DNA of 64,000 nucleotides from G963662905 sp963676725. Its GTDB lineage: Bacteria; Bacteroidota; Bacteroidia; Bacteroidales; WRLA01. The position numbers and the translations under genes were made by a program. The notes under the pieces were generated by a model. That model did no database searches and was not told where the DNA came from. It saw only the letters and a program-made list of their open reading frames with translations. Below, piece after piece: positions 45,225 to 54,638 of this stretch; within the stretch, counting starts at the first letter, position 1, and each line of letters begins with the position of its first letter. The stretch lies in the NCBI GenBank assembly GCA_963676725.1, contig OY781463.1, positions 5,022,001 through 5,086,000 on the forward strand, read 5' to 3'.

Positions 45225-45365
45225 GAGTTCGTCTATAAAGTCCAACTTCTGCGTTGTTGCTCAAAATCCAAATCCTCAAATACCTGAGTATTATCCGGTT
45301 TGGATTTTTCACACGCCTTGAATTTGAACTTTATAGAACAAACTCACGACTCTATGGACGGAAAC
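45225..45365. mobile_element. MITE-like element, copy 3 (141 bp)
   Basis: Ends GAGTTCGTCTATAAAGTCC and GACTCTATGGACGGAAAC; 6-bp duplication TATTTA at 45219-45224 and 45366-45371. Same length as copy 1 but unrelated interior, which holds an inverted pair (AAATCCAAATCC…GGTTTGGATTT). Confidence 0.78.
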
Positions 45366-45394
45366 TATTTAGTTAGTTTTGGTTTTTTTCTTTT

Positions 45395-45580
45395 TTGAAG
45401 GCACGGCTTAAAATCCGCGCCAGCGAGTTCGAGAAAGATTATAAATCCGTAATAGCATCTGGTCATGAAATCATATTATCATCCATTCAGGCTTGGGTTA
45501 AGTCTTGTAAACCTAATATCCAGACAATCCCCGTGGGAATGAATATTTTTAACACAATTGCTCAGGTAAAATGCACGATC
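45395..45580. repeat. Decayed palindrome unit upstream of efflux operon
   Basis: Recognisable but degenerate A (CATCCATTCAGGCTTGGGTT) and D (CAATCCCCGTGGGAATG) palindromes in the order of island 4. The stretch 45581-45726 before the efflux operon contains its promoter in all likelihood, but no box is convincing. Confidence 0.5.
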
Positions 45581-45726
45581 TAAACCTTGCCCAATCGACC
45601 CTTCTACCGCATTCTTTTTGTTCCACTTAGGCTTGTTTTTATTTTGTTTTCGTTGCAATTCTATGACATTTTGTTTACCTTGCACCACTTGAGCCGTATA
45701 TATGTAATTTTTAAAACCTAATTTCA

Positions 45727-46914
45727 ATGAGCAGAATCCGTGTGCAGAAATTATTGGCAGGCCTTACATTTATCAGTGTATTCGCCCTTGCACTCCTAAC
45801 ATCTTGTAATGGAGATAAAAAGCCAACAGCCCTCCCTCCATCAAAAGTGGAAGTGATTACAATAAAAACAGAAAATGTGCCTGTTTATACAGAGTTTGTC
45901 GGGCAGGTGTATGGACAATCTGATATCGCCATCAGGGCACGTGTTGAAGGTTTTCTGGAAAGCATGCACTTCAATGAAGGGCAGCCCGTAGAAAAAGACC
46001 AGCTTCTGTACACCATCGATCCTTTGTCGTATCAAGCTACGGTAGCAGCGCGCATGAGCGATGTGGCGTCAGCAAGAACGCAAATGGTAAAAGCAGATAA
46101 TGATTTGAAACGAATCCGTCCGCTGGCAGAAAAAAATGCCGTAAGCCAAAGCGATTTGGATGCAGCTGTTGCTAGTTATGAGGCTTCGCAGGCTTCTGTT
46201 GATGCAGCCAACGCCAACCTGAACGCAGCCCAAATACAGTTAGGATATACAAAAATATACAGCCCGGTAAAGGGTATTATTGGAATCTCGGAAGCGCGTG
46301 TAGGCGATTTTGTAGGGCAAAGTCCTAATCCTGTAGTGCTCAATGAAGTTTCGGATATCGACACCATAAAAGTACGCTTCTCACTCAGCGAATCCGACTA
46401 CCTGAAAATGGCTCAGTATATTTCATCACTCGATAGCGCCGAACGCCAATTGCGTATCAAAAACAGGGAAAAATCAGATAATTACCTAGAACTGATCCTT
46501 TCTGATGGTGAGATTTATCCGCTGAAAGGGAAATTTGATTTTGTAGATCGCAATGTAGATCCCACCACAGGAAGTATCACGGTTCAGGCCAGTTTTGCCA
46601 ACCCTAATAGAATGCTGCGACCAGGAATGTTTGCCAAAATAAAAGCCCAAATTGAAAACCTGAACGATGCCATAAAAATTCCTCAGAGAAGCATCAAAGA
46701 ACTGCAAGGGATACATCAGGTTGTTCTGGTTCAGCCCGATAGCACTATTAAAATTCAGGAAGTAAAAGTTGGCCCCAAAATCGGTAGCGACTGGGTGATT
46801 TTAAAAGGTCTTGAAGCAGGACAAAGCATAATTTATGAAGGACTGCAAAAAGTGCGTAGTGGCATGAAAGTAGTACCTGAAACCATTGATCCTGAAACCA
46901 CAACCAAAAAATAA
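45727..46914 (+). CDS. RND efflux periplasmic adaptor (AcrA/MexA-like)
   Basis: 395 aa lipoprotein with lipobox LLTSC (Cys27). Barrel-sandwich hybrid halves (IAIRARVEGFLESMHFNEGQ and YTKIYSPVKGIIGISEARVG) flank an alpha-hairpin (about 100-165, ‘VSQSDLDAAVASYEASQASV’). Beta-barrel and membrane-proximal domains follow (VDPTTGSITVQASFANPNRM, LRPGMFAKI). It links the inner-membrane pump to the outer-membrane channel. First gene of a three-gene operon: 8 bp to the permease, which starts 4 bp before the outer-membrane factor. Substrates are unknown; HAE1-type pumps usually export drugs, dyes, bile salts or detergents. Confidence 0.93.
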   Translation: MSRIRVQKLLAGLTFISVFALALLTSCNGDKKPTALPPSKVEVITIKTENVPVYTEFVGQVYGQSDIAIRARVEGFLESMHFNEGQPVEKDQLLYTIDPLSYQATVAARMSDVASARTQMVKADNDLKRIRPLAEKNAVSQSDLDAAVASYEASQASVDAANANLNAAQIQLGYTKIYSPVKGIIGISEARVGDFVGQSPNPVVLNEVSDIDTIKVRFSLSESDYLKMAQYISSLDSAERQLRIKNREKSDNYLELILSDGEIYPLKGKFDFVDRNVDPTTGSITVQASFANPNRMLRPGMFAKIKAQIENLNDAIKIPQRSIKELQGIHQVVLVQPDSTIKIQEVKVGPKIGSDWVILKGLEAGQSIIYEGLQKVRSGMKVVPETIDPETTTKK

Positions 46915-46922
46915 TAAGCCAT

Positions 46923-49900
46923 ATGGGAAATTTCTTTGTAAACCGGCCCATTGTGGCCATGGTCATTGCGATCATTACCGTTATTGTAGGTGTGATTTCT
47001 ATGCTGGGACTGCCCATTGAGCAATACCCGAACCTCACTCCTCCCATGGTAAATGTATCGGCACAATATACAGGCGCCAGCGCTACAACTGTAGAACAAA
47101 GTGTGGCCACCCCTCTCGAGCAAAAAATTAATGGTGTCGATAACTCCATTTATATGAAATCCACAAACTCCAATTCCGGATCCATGAGCATTCAGGTTTC
47201 CTTTGATCTCGGTACGGATGTGGATATGGCTAACGTATTGACGCAAAACAGAGTAAGTACGGCCACAAACAAACTACCTTCAGAAGTGAAACAAACCGGT
47301 GTTACTACCGAAAAATCATTTTCTTTTCCTCTGATGCTCATTACTTTAACAGCCAAAGACGGGAAATATAGCCGCGATTTCATCGGGAATTACGCACGCA
47401 TTAATATGGCCGATGAGCTGGCGCGTCTTGGGGGTGTTGGAAAAACCGATGTGATTGGTGTGAGCGATTATGCGATGCGTATATGGGTAAAACCCGACCG
47501 TATGGCACAACTCGGGCTGACAATCCCCGAAATTACAAATGCTATTCAAGAACAAAACGCAATTGTTCCCGGTGGTACTTTTGGCGGTGAACCGGCGCCT
47601 CCTGGCACAGAATTCACTTATGCGGTGATGATGAAAGATCGCCTGAAAACCGAAGAAGAGTTCGGAGAAATTGTTATCCGAACCACTCAGGAGGGCAAGC
47701 AATTAAAACTAAAAGAAGTTGCACGTATCGAGTTGGGCGTAGAAATGTATAACGCATTTACACGTGTCAATAAAAAAGACTGCGGCCTGGTTTTTATCTA
47801 TCAGGCACCGGGTTCCAATGCCATCAACGTCGCCAATGATATTCGTGCTACAATGGAAAAGCTTTCCGAAAGCTTTCCGGAAGGAATGGAATATGACATT
47901 TCCCTCGATACTACCGAGCCGATTACTGCGGGTATCAGAGAAATTGTGATTACATTATTAGAGGCATTGGCATTGGTGATTCTGGTAGTATTTATTTTTC
48001 TGCAAAATTATCGGGCAACACTCATCCCAACACTTGCTATTCCTGTTTCGCTGATTGGAGCTTTCATCGTTTTTCCATTGCTCGGTTTTTCTATCAATAC
48101 GCTTTCTTTGCTTGGCCTTGTGCTCGCAATCGGTATTGTAGTGGATGATGCTATAGTGGTGGTGGAGGCCGTGCAGGCCAATATCGAGAAAGGCTTTAAC
48201 CCAAAAGAAGCTACACAAAGAGCAATGAAAGAAGTGTCCGCACCTATTGTGGCAACTACTTTAGTTGTTGTTGCTGTATTTGTGCCTGTAGCTTTTATGG
48301 GTGGAATTACCGGAAGGCTCTACCAACAGTTTGCCATAACCATTGCTGTTTCTGTTGTGTTTTCTTCTATTAATGCCCTCTCACTGAGTCCTGCGCTTAG
48401 CTCATTGCTGCTTCGTCCGCAAAAACAATCCAAAGGTTTGCTCGGTCGTTTCTTCGGGGGATTTAACAAAGGTTTTAATAAAACTTCTGAGAAATACCTC
48501 AGCTTCGCCAACGTAATTACGCGGAAGCTCACACGTGGTGCCGTTTTTATTGCCATCACCTTTGGAATGATTCTGATACTCGGAAAACTGGTACCGGGGG
48601 GATTTATCCCCAATGAAGATCAAGGCTATTTTATGATCAGTGCTCAGCTTCCGGAAGCAGCTTCGCTTCAAAGATCGGATGCAACTCTTGAAAAGATTGA
48701 AAATATCCTAATGCAGGAGGAAGGTGTTGCTTTTGTTACTTCCATCCCGGGCTATAACCTCATCAACGGTAGTATGAGTTCCTCTTCGGGTTCCCTCTTT
48801 ATTACCATGAAAAACTGGGACGATCGAGAAGTAACAGTAAATGATATTATTAATAGTGTTAATGCAAAATTGTATATGGCCATTCCCGAAGCGCAGGCAT
48901 TTGCTTTTGCTCCACCTCCTATTCAGGGATTGGGTACGGGTTCTGGTTTCAGCATCATGATACAGGATAAAGGCGGTAATTCAGTGGATTATCTATCCAA
49001 GAATGCAATGGAGTTCATACAGGCAGCCAATGCCCGACCCGAAATCGGGAGTGCCTACACAACTTTTAAGGCCAACGTGCCTATGCGTTTTATGGATATC
49101 AATCGCGATAAGGTCTTGAAAACCGGTGTTAACCTTAGCGATTTACATACTACTATCGGAGCCTTCCTTGGGGGCGTTTATGTAAATGATTTTAACCGTT
49201 TCGGACGTTTGTATAAAACCTATGTGCAGGCAGAGCCCGAGTATCGCTTAGGGCCTAAAGAACTGGAAAATTTCTTTGTAATTAATAATGAAGGAAAGAT
49301 GGTTCCGCTTTCCACACTGGTGGAAGTTGAAGAAATTACCGGTCCTGATTTTACGACACGATTTAATTTGTACCGATCTGTAGAGGTGATGGGCTCTCCC
49401 GCAGCAGGATATTCGTCCACTGAAGCCATGAACGCACTTAAAGAAGTGGCCGCCGAAAGTCTGCCAGAAGATATGGGCTACGCATGGAATGCACTTTCCT
49501 ATCAGGAAGCAGAATCCGGAGGAACAGGCAATACGGTTTTTGTCTTCTCTCTACTTTTTGTTTTTCTGATCTTGGCCGCACAGTACGAAAGCTGGTCGCT
49601 GCCCTTTAGTATTTTGCTGGGTATTCCTTTTGCTGTATTTGGTGCCCTGCTTGGATTATACCTGGCGCGCCTTGGGAGCACGAGTTATGAAAATAACGTA
49701 TATGCTCAAATAGCTTTGGTGCTCTTGATTGCCCTGGCCGCCAAAAATGCCATCCTTATTGTTGAGTTTGCGAAAATCAAATTCGAAGAGGGAAAAACAT
49801 TGGTACAGGCTGCTATAGAATCTGCTACCATTCGTTTCCGGCCGATCCTGATGACGGCTTTTTCATTTATTCTCGGTGTAATTCCGCTGCTTATAGCAAC

Positions 49901-50084
49901 AGGTGCTGGAGCCGAAGCCCGAAAAGTTATGGGTATGGCGGTGTTTAGTGGCCTTTTTATCGCAACACTCATTGGTGTGTTCTTCTATCCAATGCTTTTT
50001 GTCTTAATCGGAAAACTTGCGGGTTATGAGAAAAAGCGTGATAAACAAAAAGCCCTGGAAGAATCAAAAAATCAAAACGTATAG
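46923..50084 (+). CDS. RND efflux permease, HAE1 family (AcrB/MexB-like)
   Basis: 1053 aa, the usual length. The first transmembrane helix follows MGNFFVNRPIVAMVIAI. The proton-relay residues are present: D408 and D409 in GIVVDDAIVVVEA, and the Lys in AAKNAILIVEFAK. Porter-domain motifs such as PIEQYPNLTPP and GASATTVEQSVATPLEQ are intact. Twelve membrane helices in two pseudo-symmetric halves are expected. It exchanges protons for hydrophobic substrates taken from the periplasm. No frameshifts or odd residues seen; it appears functional. Confidence 0.95.
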   Translation: MGNFFVNRPIVAMVIAIITVIVGVISMLGLPIEQYPNLTPPMVNVSAQYTGASATTVEQSVATPLEQKINGVDNSIYMKSTNSNSGSMSIQVSFDLGTDVDMANVLTQNRVSTATNKLPSEVKQTGVTTEKSFSFPLMLITLTAKDGKYSRDFIGNYARINMADELARLGGVGKTDVIGVSDYAMRIWVKPDRMAQLGLTIPEITNAIQEQNAIVPGGTFGGEPAPPGTEFTYAVMMKDRLKTEEEFGEIVIRTTQEGKQLKLKEVARIELGVEMYNAFTRVNKKDCGLVFIYQAPGSNAINVANDIRATMEKLSESFPEGMEYDISLDTTEPITAGIREIVITLLEALALVILVVFIFLQNYRATLIPTLAIPVSLIGAFIVFPLLGFSINTLSLLGLVLAIGIVVDDAIVVVEAVQANIEKGFNPKEATQRAMKEVSAPIVATTLVVVAVFVPVAFMGGITGRLYQQFAITIAVSVVFSSINALSLSPALSSLLLRPQKQSKGLLGRFFGGFNKGFNKTSEKYLSFANVITRKLTRGAVFIAITFGMILILGKLVPGGFIPNEDQGYFMISAQLPEAASLQRSDATLEKIENILMQEEGVAFVTSIPGYNLINGSMSSSSGSLFITMKNWDDREVTVNDIINSVNAKLYMAIPEAQAFAFAPPPIQGLGTGSGFSIMIQDKGGNSVDYLSKNAMEFIQAANARPEIGSAYTTFKANVPMRFMDINRDKVLKTGVNLSDLHTTIGAFLGGVYVNDFNRFGRLYKTYVQAEPEYRLGPKELENFFVINNEGKMVPLSTLVEVEEITGPDFTTRFNLYRSVEVMGSPAAGYSSTEAMNALKEVAAESLPEDMGYAWNALSYQEAESGGTGNTVFVFSLLFVFLILAAQYESWSLPFSILLGIPFAVFGALLGLYLARLGSTSYENNVYAQIALVLLIALAAKNAILIVEFAKIKFEEGKTLVQAAIESATIRFRPILMTAFSFILGVIPLLIATGAGAEARKVMGMAVFSGLFIATLIGVFFYPMLFVLIGKLAGYEKKRDKQKALEESKNQNV

Positions 50085-50088
50085 CCCT

Positions 50089-51501
50089 ATGAGACAGATT
50101 AGTATATATTTTAGCTTATTGATTTTTATTGTCTCCGGTTGTACAATAACCGGAGAGCTTCCTCAGGTAGAATTAGAAACACCCGAACAATACCGTTTCA
50201 GTTCGGAGCAAACCGACAGCCTCTTAAACCTGGAATGGTGGAATCTGGTGCAGGATCATGAATTGAAAGAACTCATCACCCTGGGACTGCAACAAAACAA
50301 AGATGTGCGCATTGCTGCCAGTCGCCTCGAACAGGCCAGAGCAGCCCTGGGCTATACCAAAGCAGACCAGTTTCCCAGTTTGGATTTGAGTGCAGGAGCT
50401 TCGCGTGGTAATTTTACAGGAACATCGGCCTTGCCTGCCACGGCAAGTAATTTTTATATTGCTCCATCATTAACATACGAAATCGATTTTTGGGGCAAAT
50501 ACCGCAGTGCATCTAAAGCTGCCCGGGCAGAAATGCTGGGCACTCAAATGGGTTTGCGTATTGTGCAAATGGATTTAATTGCCAGCCTTAGCTCGGCTTA
50601 TCTGGATTTGCTCAATTATCATCAAAGCCTGCGAGTTGCTGTCAGCACTTCAAAATCCCGTAAGGAATCATTAAAGATTATTTCAGAACGCTTTAATGAA
50701 GGCGTGATCCCGGAAATTGATCTCAATCAGGCACAAATACAGGCTTTTGAGGCTGAGGCTTCTATCCCGATGTATGAACGTTTGATAGCACAAACCGAAA
50801 ATGCAATTAATCTGATGCTGGGACGACCATCCGGGGATATCGCTGTAACGGAAAATCTACTAAACCAGCTTAATGTGCCAACGATTCCCGCAGGGATTCC
50901 GTCGCAGCTGCTGGAGCGCCGTCCTGATGTATTGCAGGCTGCTTTTTCTGTGGAAGCTCAATTTGCACAGGTTGGTGTTGCGCAGGCCGCACGATTGCCT
51001 TCACTCAGCCTTACTGCCAGTGGTGGTTTTGCCAGCGGAGAAATAGATAATCTGTTCTCCGGTGATCCGCTTTGGTCCATTAGTGGGAATATACTTGCGC
51101 CTCTTTTTCAGTTTAATAAATTGAAAAATAATCTGGAAATGGAACGCGAACTTGCCAAACAAGCTGTTTTTGATTATGAATATGTGGCACTTAATGCTTT
51201 CAGGGAAGTGGAAGATGCCCTGATCAGTATCCAGACTTATAAAAAGGAGCTGGAAGCACGGGAACAACAACTAAAAGCTGCGCGTAATGCCGCAAAATTA
51301 TCTAATGATCGCTATAATGGTGGCGTAACCGATTATCTCGAAGTTCAGGAATCAGAGCGCTCGCTTTTTTCCATTGAGCTGCAGGTTGTGCAAACTAAAA
51401 ATGACTATATCGATGCTTATGTACAGTTGTATAAAGCCCTTGGAGGCGGATGGCTGAACGAAGCAGAAAAAACTGCGGCTGAATCACCTGCCGGGGAATA
51501 A
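50089..51501 (+). CDS. RND outer-membrane factor (TolC/NodT-type lipoprotein)
   Basis: 470 aa starting at ATG 50089, 4 bp after the permease stop. The open frame extends back into the permease gene, but the lipoprotein signal (MRQISIYFSLLIFIVSGC) fixes the start. OprM/NodT-type features: LEWWNLVQDHELKELITLGL, LTYEIDFWGKYRSASKAARA, LLERRPDVLQAAFSVEAQFA and GGVTDYLEVQESERSLFSIE. It forms a trimeric outer-membrane channel and periplasmic tunnel for the pump. A good terminator follows at 51524. Confidence 0.94.
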   Translation: MRQISIYFSLLIFIVSGCTITGELPQVELETPEQYRFSSEQTDSLLNLEWWNLVQDHELKELITLGLQQNKDVRIAASRLEQARAALGYTKADQFPSLDLSAGASRGNFTGTSALPATASNFYIAPSLTYEIDFWGKYRSASKAARAEMLGTQMGLRIVQMDLIASLSSAYLDLLNYHQSLRVAVSTSKSRKESLKIISERFNEGVIPEIDLNQAQIQAFEAEASIPMYERLIAQTENAINLMLGRPSGDIAVTENLLNQLNVPTIPAGIPSQLLERRPDVLQAAFSVEAQFAQVGVAQAARLPSLSLTASGGFASGEIDNLFSGDPLWSISGNILAPLFQFNKLKNNLEMERELAKQAVFDYEYVALNAFREVEDALISIQTYKKELEAREQQLKAARNAAKLSNDRYNGGVTDYLEVQESERSLFSIELQVVQTKNDYIDAYVQLYKALGGGWLNEAEKTAAESPAGE

Positions 51502-51523
51502 AATACGGACATATATTGTCTTT

Positions 51524-51552
51524 AAACGGAGCTGCAATTTGTGGCTCCGTTT
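51524..51552 (+). terminator. Rho-independent terminator of the RND operon
   Basis: AAACGGAGC / GCTCCGTTT stem with an 11-nt loop, followed by a T-tract (51550-51558), 22 bp after the stop of the outer-membrane factor gene. Confidence 0.9.
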
Positions 51553-51570
51553 TTTTTAGAGTTTTAAAGA

Positions 51571-51626
51571 AATTTTATACTATTTGGTATTATACCGATT
51601 GGTATAATACCAAATAGTATAAAATT
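51571..51626. promoter_or_regulatory. Perfect 26-bp inverted repeat before ATPase gene
   Basis: Arms 51571-51596 and 51601-51626 are exact reverse complements (core TATTTGGTATTATACC) with loop GATT. The right arm ends 7 bp before the ATG at 51634. As DNA it is a long operator-like palindrome; as RNA it would be a 26-bp hairpin next to the translation start. Confidence 0.85.
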
Positions 51627-51633
51627 AATAAGC

Positions 51634-52788
51634 ATGAATAATTCGCCGTTTATTTATGGGACAACCGTAAGTTCATTTTCCTTCACGAATCGCACAAATG
51701 AGATCAATAAGTTAAAAAGCAATCTTCTGAGCGGGATCAATATAACGATTATATCGCCTCGAAGGTGGGGGAAATCCTCTTTGGTTGAGAAAGTTATAAA
51801 TGATATAAATAATGAATCAAAGGCTACAAAAACAGTTATAATTGATTTATTTTCGGTGGGAAGCGAGGAAGAGTTTCTGGAAAAGTTTGCCCGGGAGATC
51901 ATTAAAGCATCATCTACTCATTGGGAAGAATGGATGAAAAGCGGGCAGCAGTTTTTTTAAAAAATTATTCCAAAATTAAGTGTTGGGATAGACCCTTTAA
52001 ACGATTTCAGTTTGAGCTTTGATTGGCACGAATTAAAAAAACAAAGCGATGAAATACTGGATTTGCCGGAGAAGCTTGCAAAAAACAAAGCATGTAAATT
52101 TATAATATGTTTAGATGAATTTCAGAACCTGGCTACATTTAAAGGTTTTCATATTCTCGAAAAGAAAATGAGGGCTTCATGGCAAAGACAGGGGTCAGTA
52201 ACTTATTGTGTCTGTGGAAGTAAACGTCATATGATGTCGGAAATTTTTAATAAGCCTTCAAATCCGTTTTACCGTTTTGGGGATATTATTTCTTTGCCTA
52301 AAATTGAAAGGGATGAATGGGTTCGCTTCATTAAAAGCGGTTTTAAAAAGACCGGGAAAACTGTTGATGGCAGGCTCGCTGAAAAAATCCCGGAATTAAT
52401 GAAAAACCATTCATGGTATGTTCAGCAGCACGCTCATTACACCTGGAATTTAACGGAAAAAGAAGCCGGGATTAATCAAATTCATAAAGCACTTCAGGAA
52501 TTATTTAATGCGAATTCTCCATGGTATCAAAAAGAAATTGAGGGTATTAGCCCTACCCAATTAAATTTGTTAAAAGCTATATCAAAAGGAGAAAAGCAGC
52601 TTACAAGCGCTGGTGTAATGCAGAAATATTTGTTGGGAACACCAAACAATGTCCTCAAAAACAAAAATATACTGGTTAATGCAGACCTTATCCATCAAGA
52701 TGACGATAAGTATGAATTTCTTGATCCGGCTTTTGATCTGTGGTTTCAAAAAGAGTTTTTTGGAATTCCCATAAATTCAATAGTTTAA
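51634..52788 (+). pseudogene. AAA ATPase (archaeal ATPase type), in-frame stop
   Basis: A single frame interrupted by one TAA at 51958-51960; both sides are in the same phase. The 5' part (108 aa) has NRTNEINKLKSNL and Walker A (ISPRRWGKSSLV), typical of the PF01637-like ‘archaeal ATPase’ group. After the stop the frame continues KIIPKLSVGIDPLNDFSLSF, Walker B (FIICLDEFQNL), a sensor region (TYCVCGSKRHMM) and a C-terminal winged-helix-like part. The full length of 384 codons is normal for the family. The stop lies in T7A6, where a single change (TAA to AAA) restores FFKKIIPK. Recent inactivation, readthrough or a sequence error are possible. Cellular role of the family is poorly known. Confidence 0.82.
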
Positions 52789-53096
52789 AAAGTCATTTAT
52801 TGCTCTTCAGGTCTTGCACATAAATATGAGTAGGTTTTCTGTGAATGAAATCATTGAAAAAAAAAGGAACCTATGGCGATATTGTCTATTAAAAATGCCT
52901 TCTGCCATTGTTATTATTTTTACACAAAGGGAAATCAAAAAATCCAATCCAATAAAATCCTATTTCAGGCAGTAATGATTTCTGAAAGATATAGTATAAG
53001 TTTGTATTTTTGATTGGGAAAAGGCAAACAAATTTAATATACGTAATTAGCGAAATGAACAATTAATGAATCACACAAAAAAGCAAGATATTGACA

Positions 53097-53840
53097 ATGA
53101 ATAATCACGATAAAAATAAAGATTCCCTCTTACTTAAAGCGTATAATCTTGGTTGGAATTATTGCCTCTGGGGGGATGAACAGGCAGCATTGGACGAACT
53201 TTCCGATGAGGAAATACTTCAACATATAAAAGGAGGATATAGCCCTAGAATTAGGCAAACCGAATGGGAAAAGGCAGAGCGCAACCCTATGGTTCCATTG
53301 CCGTTGCGTTTGCAGGAAAAATATCAAAAAGCAATCCGTTTTGCAGGTGAACAACACCAAGACCAAAAGATTCCATCCTCAAAATCCAGTTATATCGTCC
53401 ATGTTTCTAATGTTGCTATGGAAATATTACTTGCTTATTTTGAAAAGCCGGATTTTGATATCAATTTTGCTGTTCAGCTTGCCCTTTTGCATGATGTTCT
53501 TGAAGATACAGATTGCATAAAAAATGATTTGCAGGAGCATTTCGATAGAAAAACAGCCGATGCTGTCGAGGCATTAAGTAAGGATAAAAGTATTCGGTCT
53601 AAAAAGGATCGTATGGATGATAGCCTGGCAAGAATCCGAAAGTTATGTAAGGAAGTAGGAATGGTAAAAATTGCCGATCGCATCACAAATCTGCAATCTC
53701 CGCCAAAACACTGGAGCAAAGAAAAAATCAGAGAATATCAGGAAGAGGCCTGTAGGATCCACAAACAACTTAAAGACTGCAATCAATATTTGGCCAATCG
53801 ATTGTATATAAAAGCAGAGGTGTATAAAGGATATTTTTAA
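53097..53840 (+). CDS. HD-domain hydrolase, (p)ppGpp hydrolase-like
   Basis: 247 aa from ATG 53097 (a TTG two codons earlier is less likely). The N-terminal ~75 residues (LLLKAYNLGWNYCLWGDEQA, LDELSDEEILQHIKGGYSP) are not part of the known hydrolase. Then comes an HD fold as in the hydrolase half of RelA/SpoT and small alarmone hydrolases: KAIRFAGEQHQDQ, YIVHVSNVA, HD-x3-ED in LALLHDVLEDTD, and VKIADRITNLQ (family K-x-ADR-x2-N). It probably cleaves (p)ppGpp or a related nucleotide in the cytoplasm; no synthetase domain is present. It stands alone; the 52789-53096 stretch before it contains no recognised feature. Confidence 0.75.
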   Translation: MNNHDKNKDSLLLKAYNLGWNYCLWGDEQAALDELSDEEILQHIKGGYSPRIRQTEWEKAERNPMVPLPLRLQEKYQKAIRFAGEQHQDQKIPSSKSSYIVHVSNVAMEILLAYFEKPDFDINFAVQLALLHDVLEDTDCIKNDLQEHFDRKTADAVEALSKDKSIRSKKDRMDDSLARIRKLCKEVGMVKIADRITNLQSPPKHWSKEKIREYQEEACRIHKQLKDCNQYLANRLYIKAEVYKGYF

Positions 53841-54096
53841 TCCTGCTCATTTCGGGTCACTGTCAGGTAAGAAAAGTTGTTGCTAAGAGAGATGTCTTTA
53901 ACCCTAATCAATATGTTAATTGATGTCTTTTTGACTGAGGCCATTCGAAGCATTTCAGTCTGCAATTCTAAAAGTATATGATTATTTAAATTTTTGTCCA
54001 AAATAGATAAGGAGATTTATTGAATCCTATTTTTAAATCATGCGAAATATTTCTCTTGTTGAAAGGTGCTAAAAAGCCGGTTTTATTTTTTTGTAG

Positions 54097-54450
54097 TTAA
54101 CATAAGCCGCTCTCCCATTCGCAGCAATCTATTATTACCCATCTGTAATAAACATCATGAATTTCTTCCTTAAGGAACTGTTTGTATTTTTCTTCAGGGT
54201 GGAAGCTTTTACCGTAGTGCTTTTTATGAAAATCAAGAAATTCTTCCAAAGTAAGAGTAGCAACATAATCTACATACGATGAATTGCCATGTTCACGAAA
54301 GAGTAGCCCGGCATTTTTAACAATATCGCTTTTGGGTTTTTCTCGTACTCCTCGATGCCTGGGCGATAAATGATAAGCATCAGTTAAAAAGCTGCGTATT
54401 GGGTTTTCTGTATCTCGAGGAACAAAAGTTATGTGTGTATCATATGGCAT
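54097..54450 (-). CDS. Unknown 117-aa protein
   Basis: Begins MPYDTHITFVPRDTENPIRS and ends YYRWVIIDCCEWESGLC. A middle segment (LTLEEFLDFHKKHYGKSFHP, then EEKYKQFLKEEIHDVYYRW) is predicted helical; no signal peptide. Sensible composition and length suggest a real gene, but I recognise no family. It is isolated, 255 bp from the HD gene and about 190 bp from the adaptor gene; those gaps show nothing. Confidence 0.6.
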   Translation of the reverse strand: MPYDTHITFVPRDTENPIRSFLTDAYHLSPRHRGVREKPKSDIVKNAGLLFREHGNSSYVDYVATLTLEEFLDFHKKHYGKSFHPEEKYKQFLKEEIHDVYYRWVIIDCCEWESGLC

Positions 54451-54638
54451 AATAATTAAATATTTTGCATAATAACATATAATGTCTTAATTTTTAATAT
54501 AAAAGATACGTACTGTTGAAGATCAACAGCTCTAATAACAATAGTCCATAGAGATGGTATTGTTTAAGGGTTTTCGGACAAAGAGCAATAAATTTTCAGC
54601 ATTAAGAGAGTCAAGACGGATTTAGGTCTATTTTTCTG

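Noticed and set aside
50017..50088. Earlier start of the outer-membrane factor inside the permease gene
   Set aside because: The lipoprotein signal begins at 50089, with normal operon spacing.
52012..52788. Separate gene downstream of the ATPase start
   Set aside because: It is in the same frame as 51634-51957, has no good start codon and carries the Walker B half of the same ATPase.
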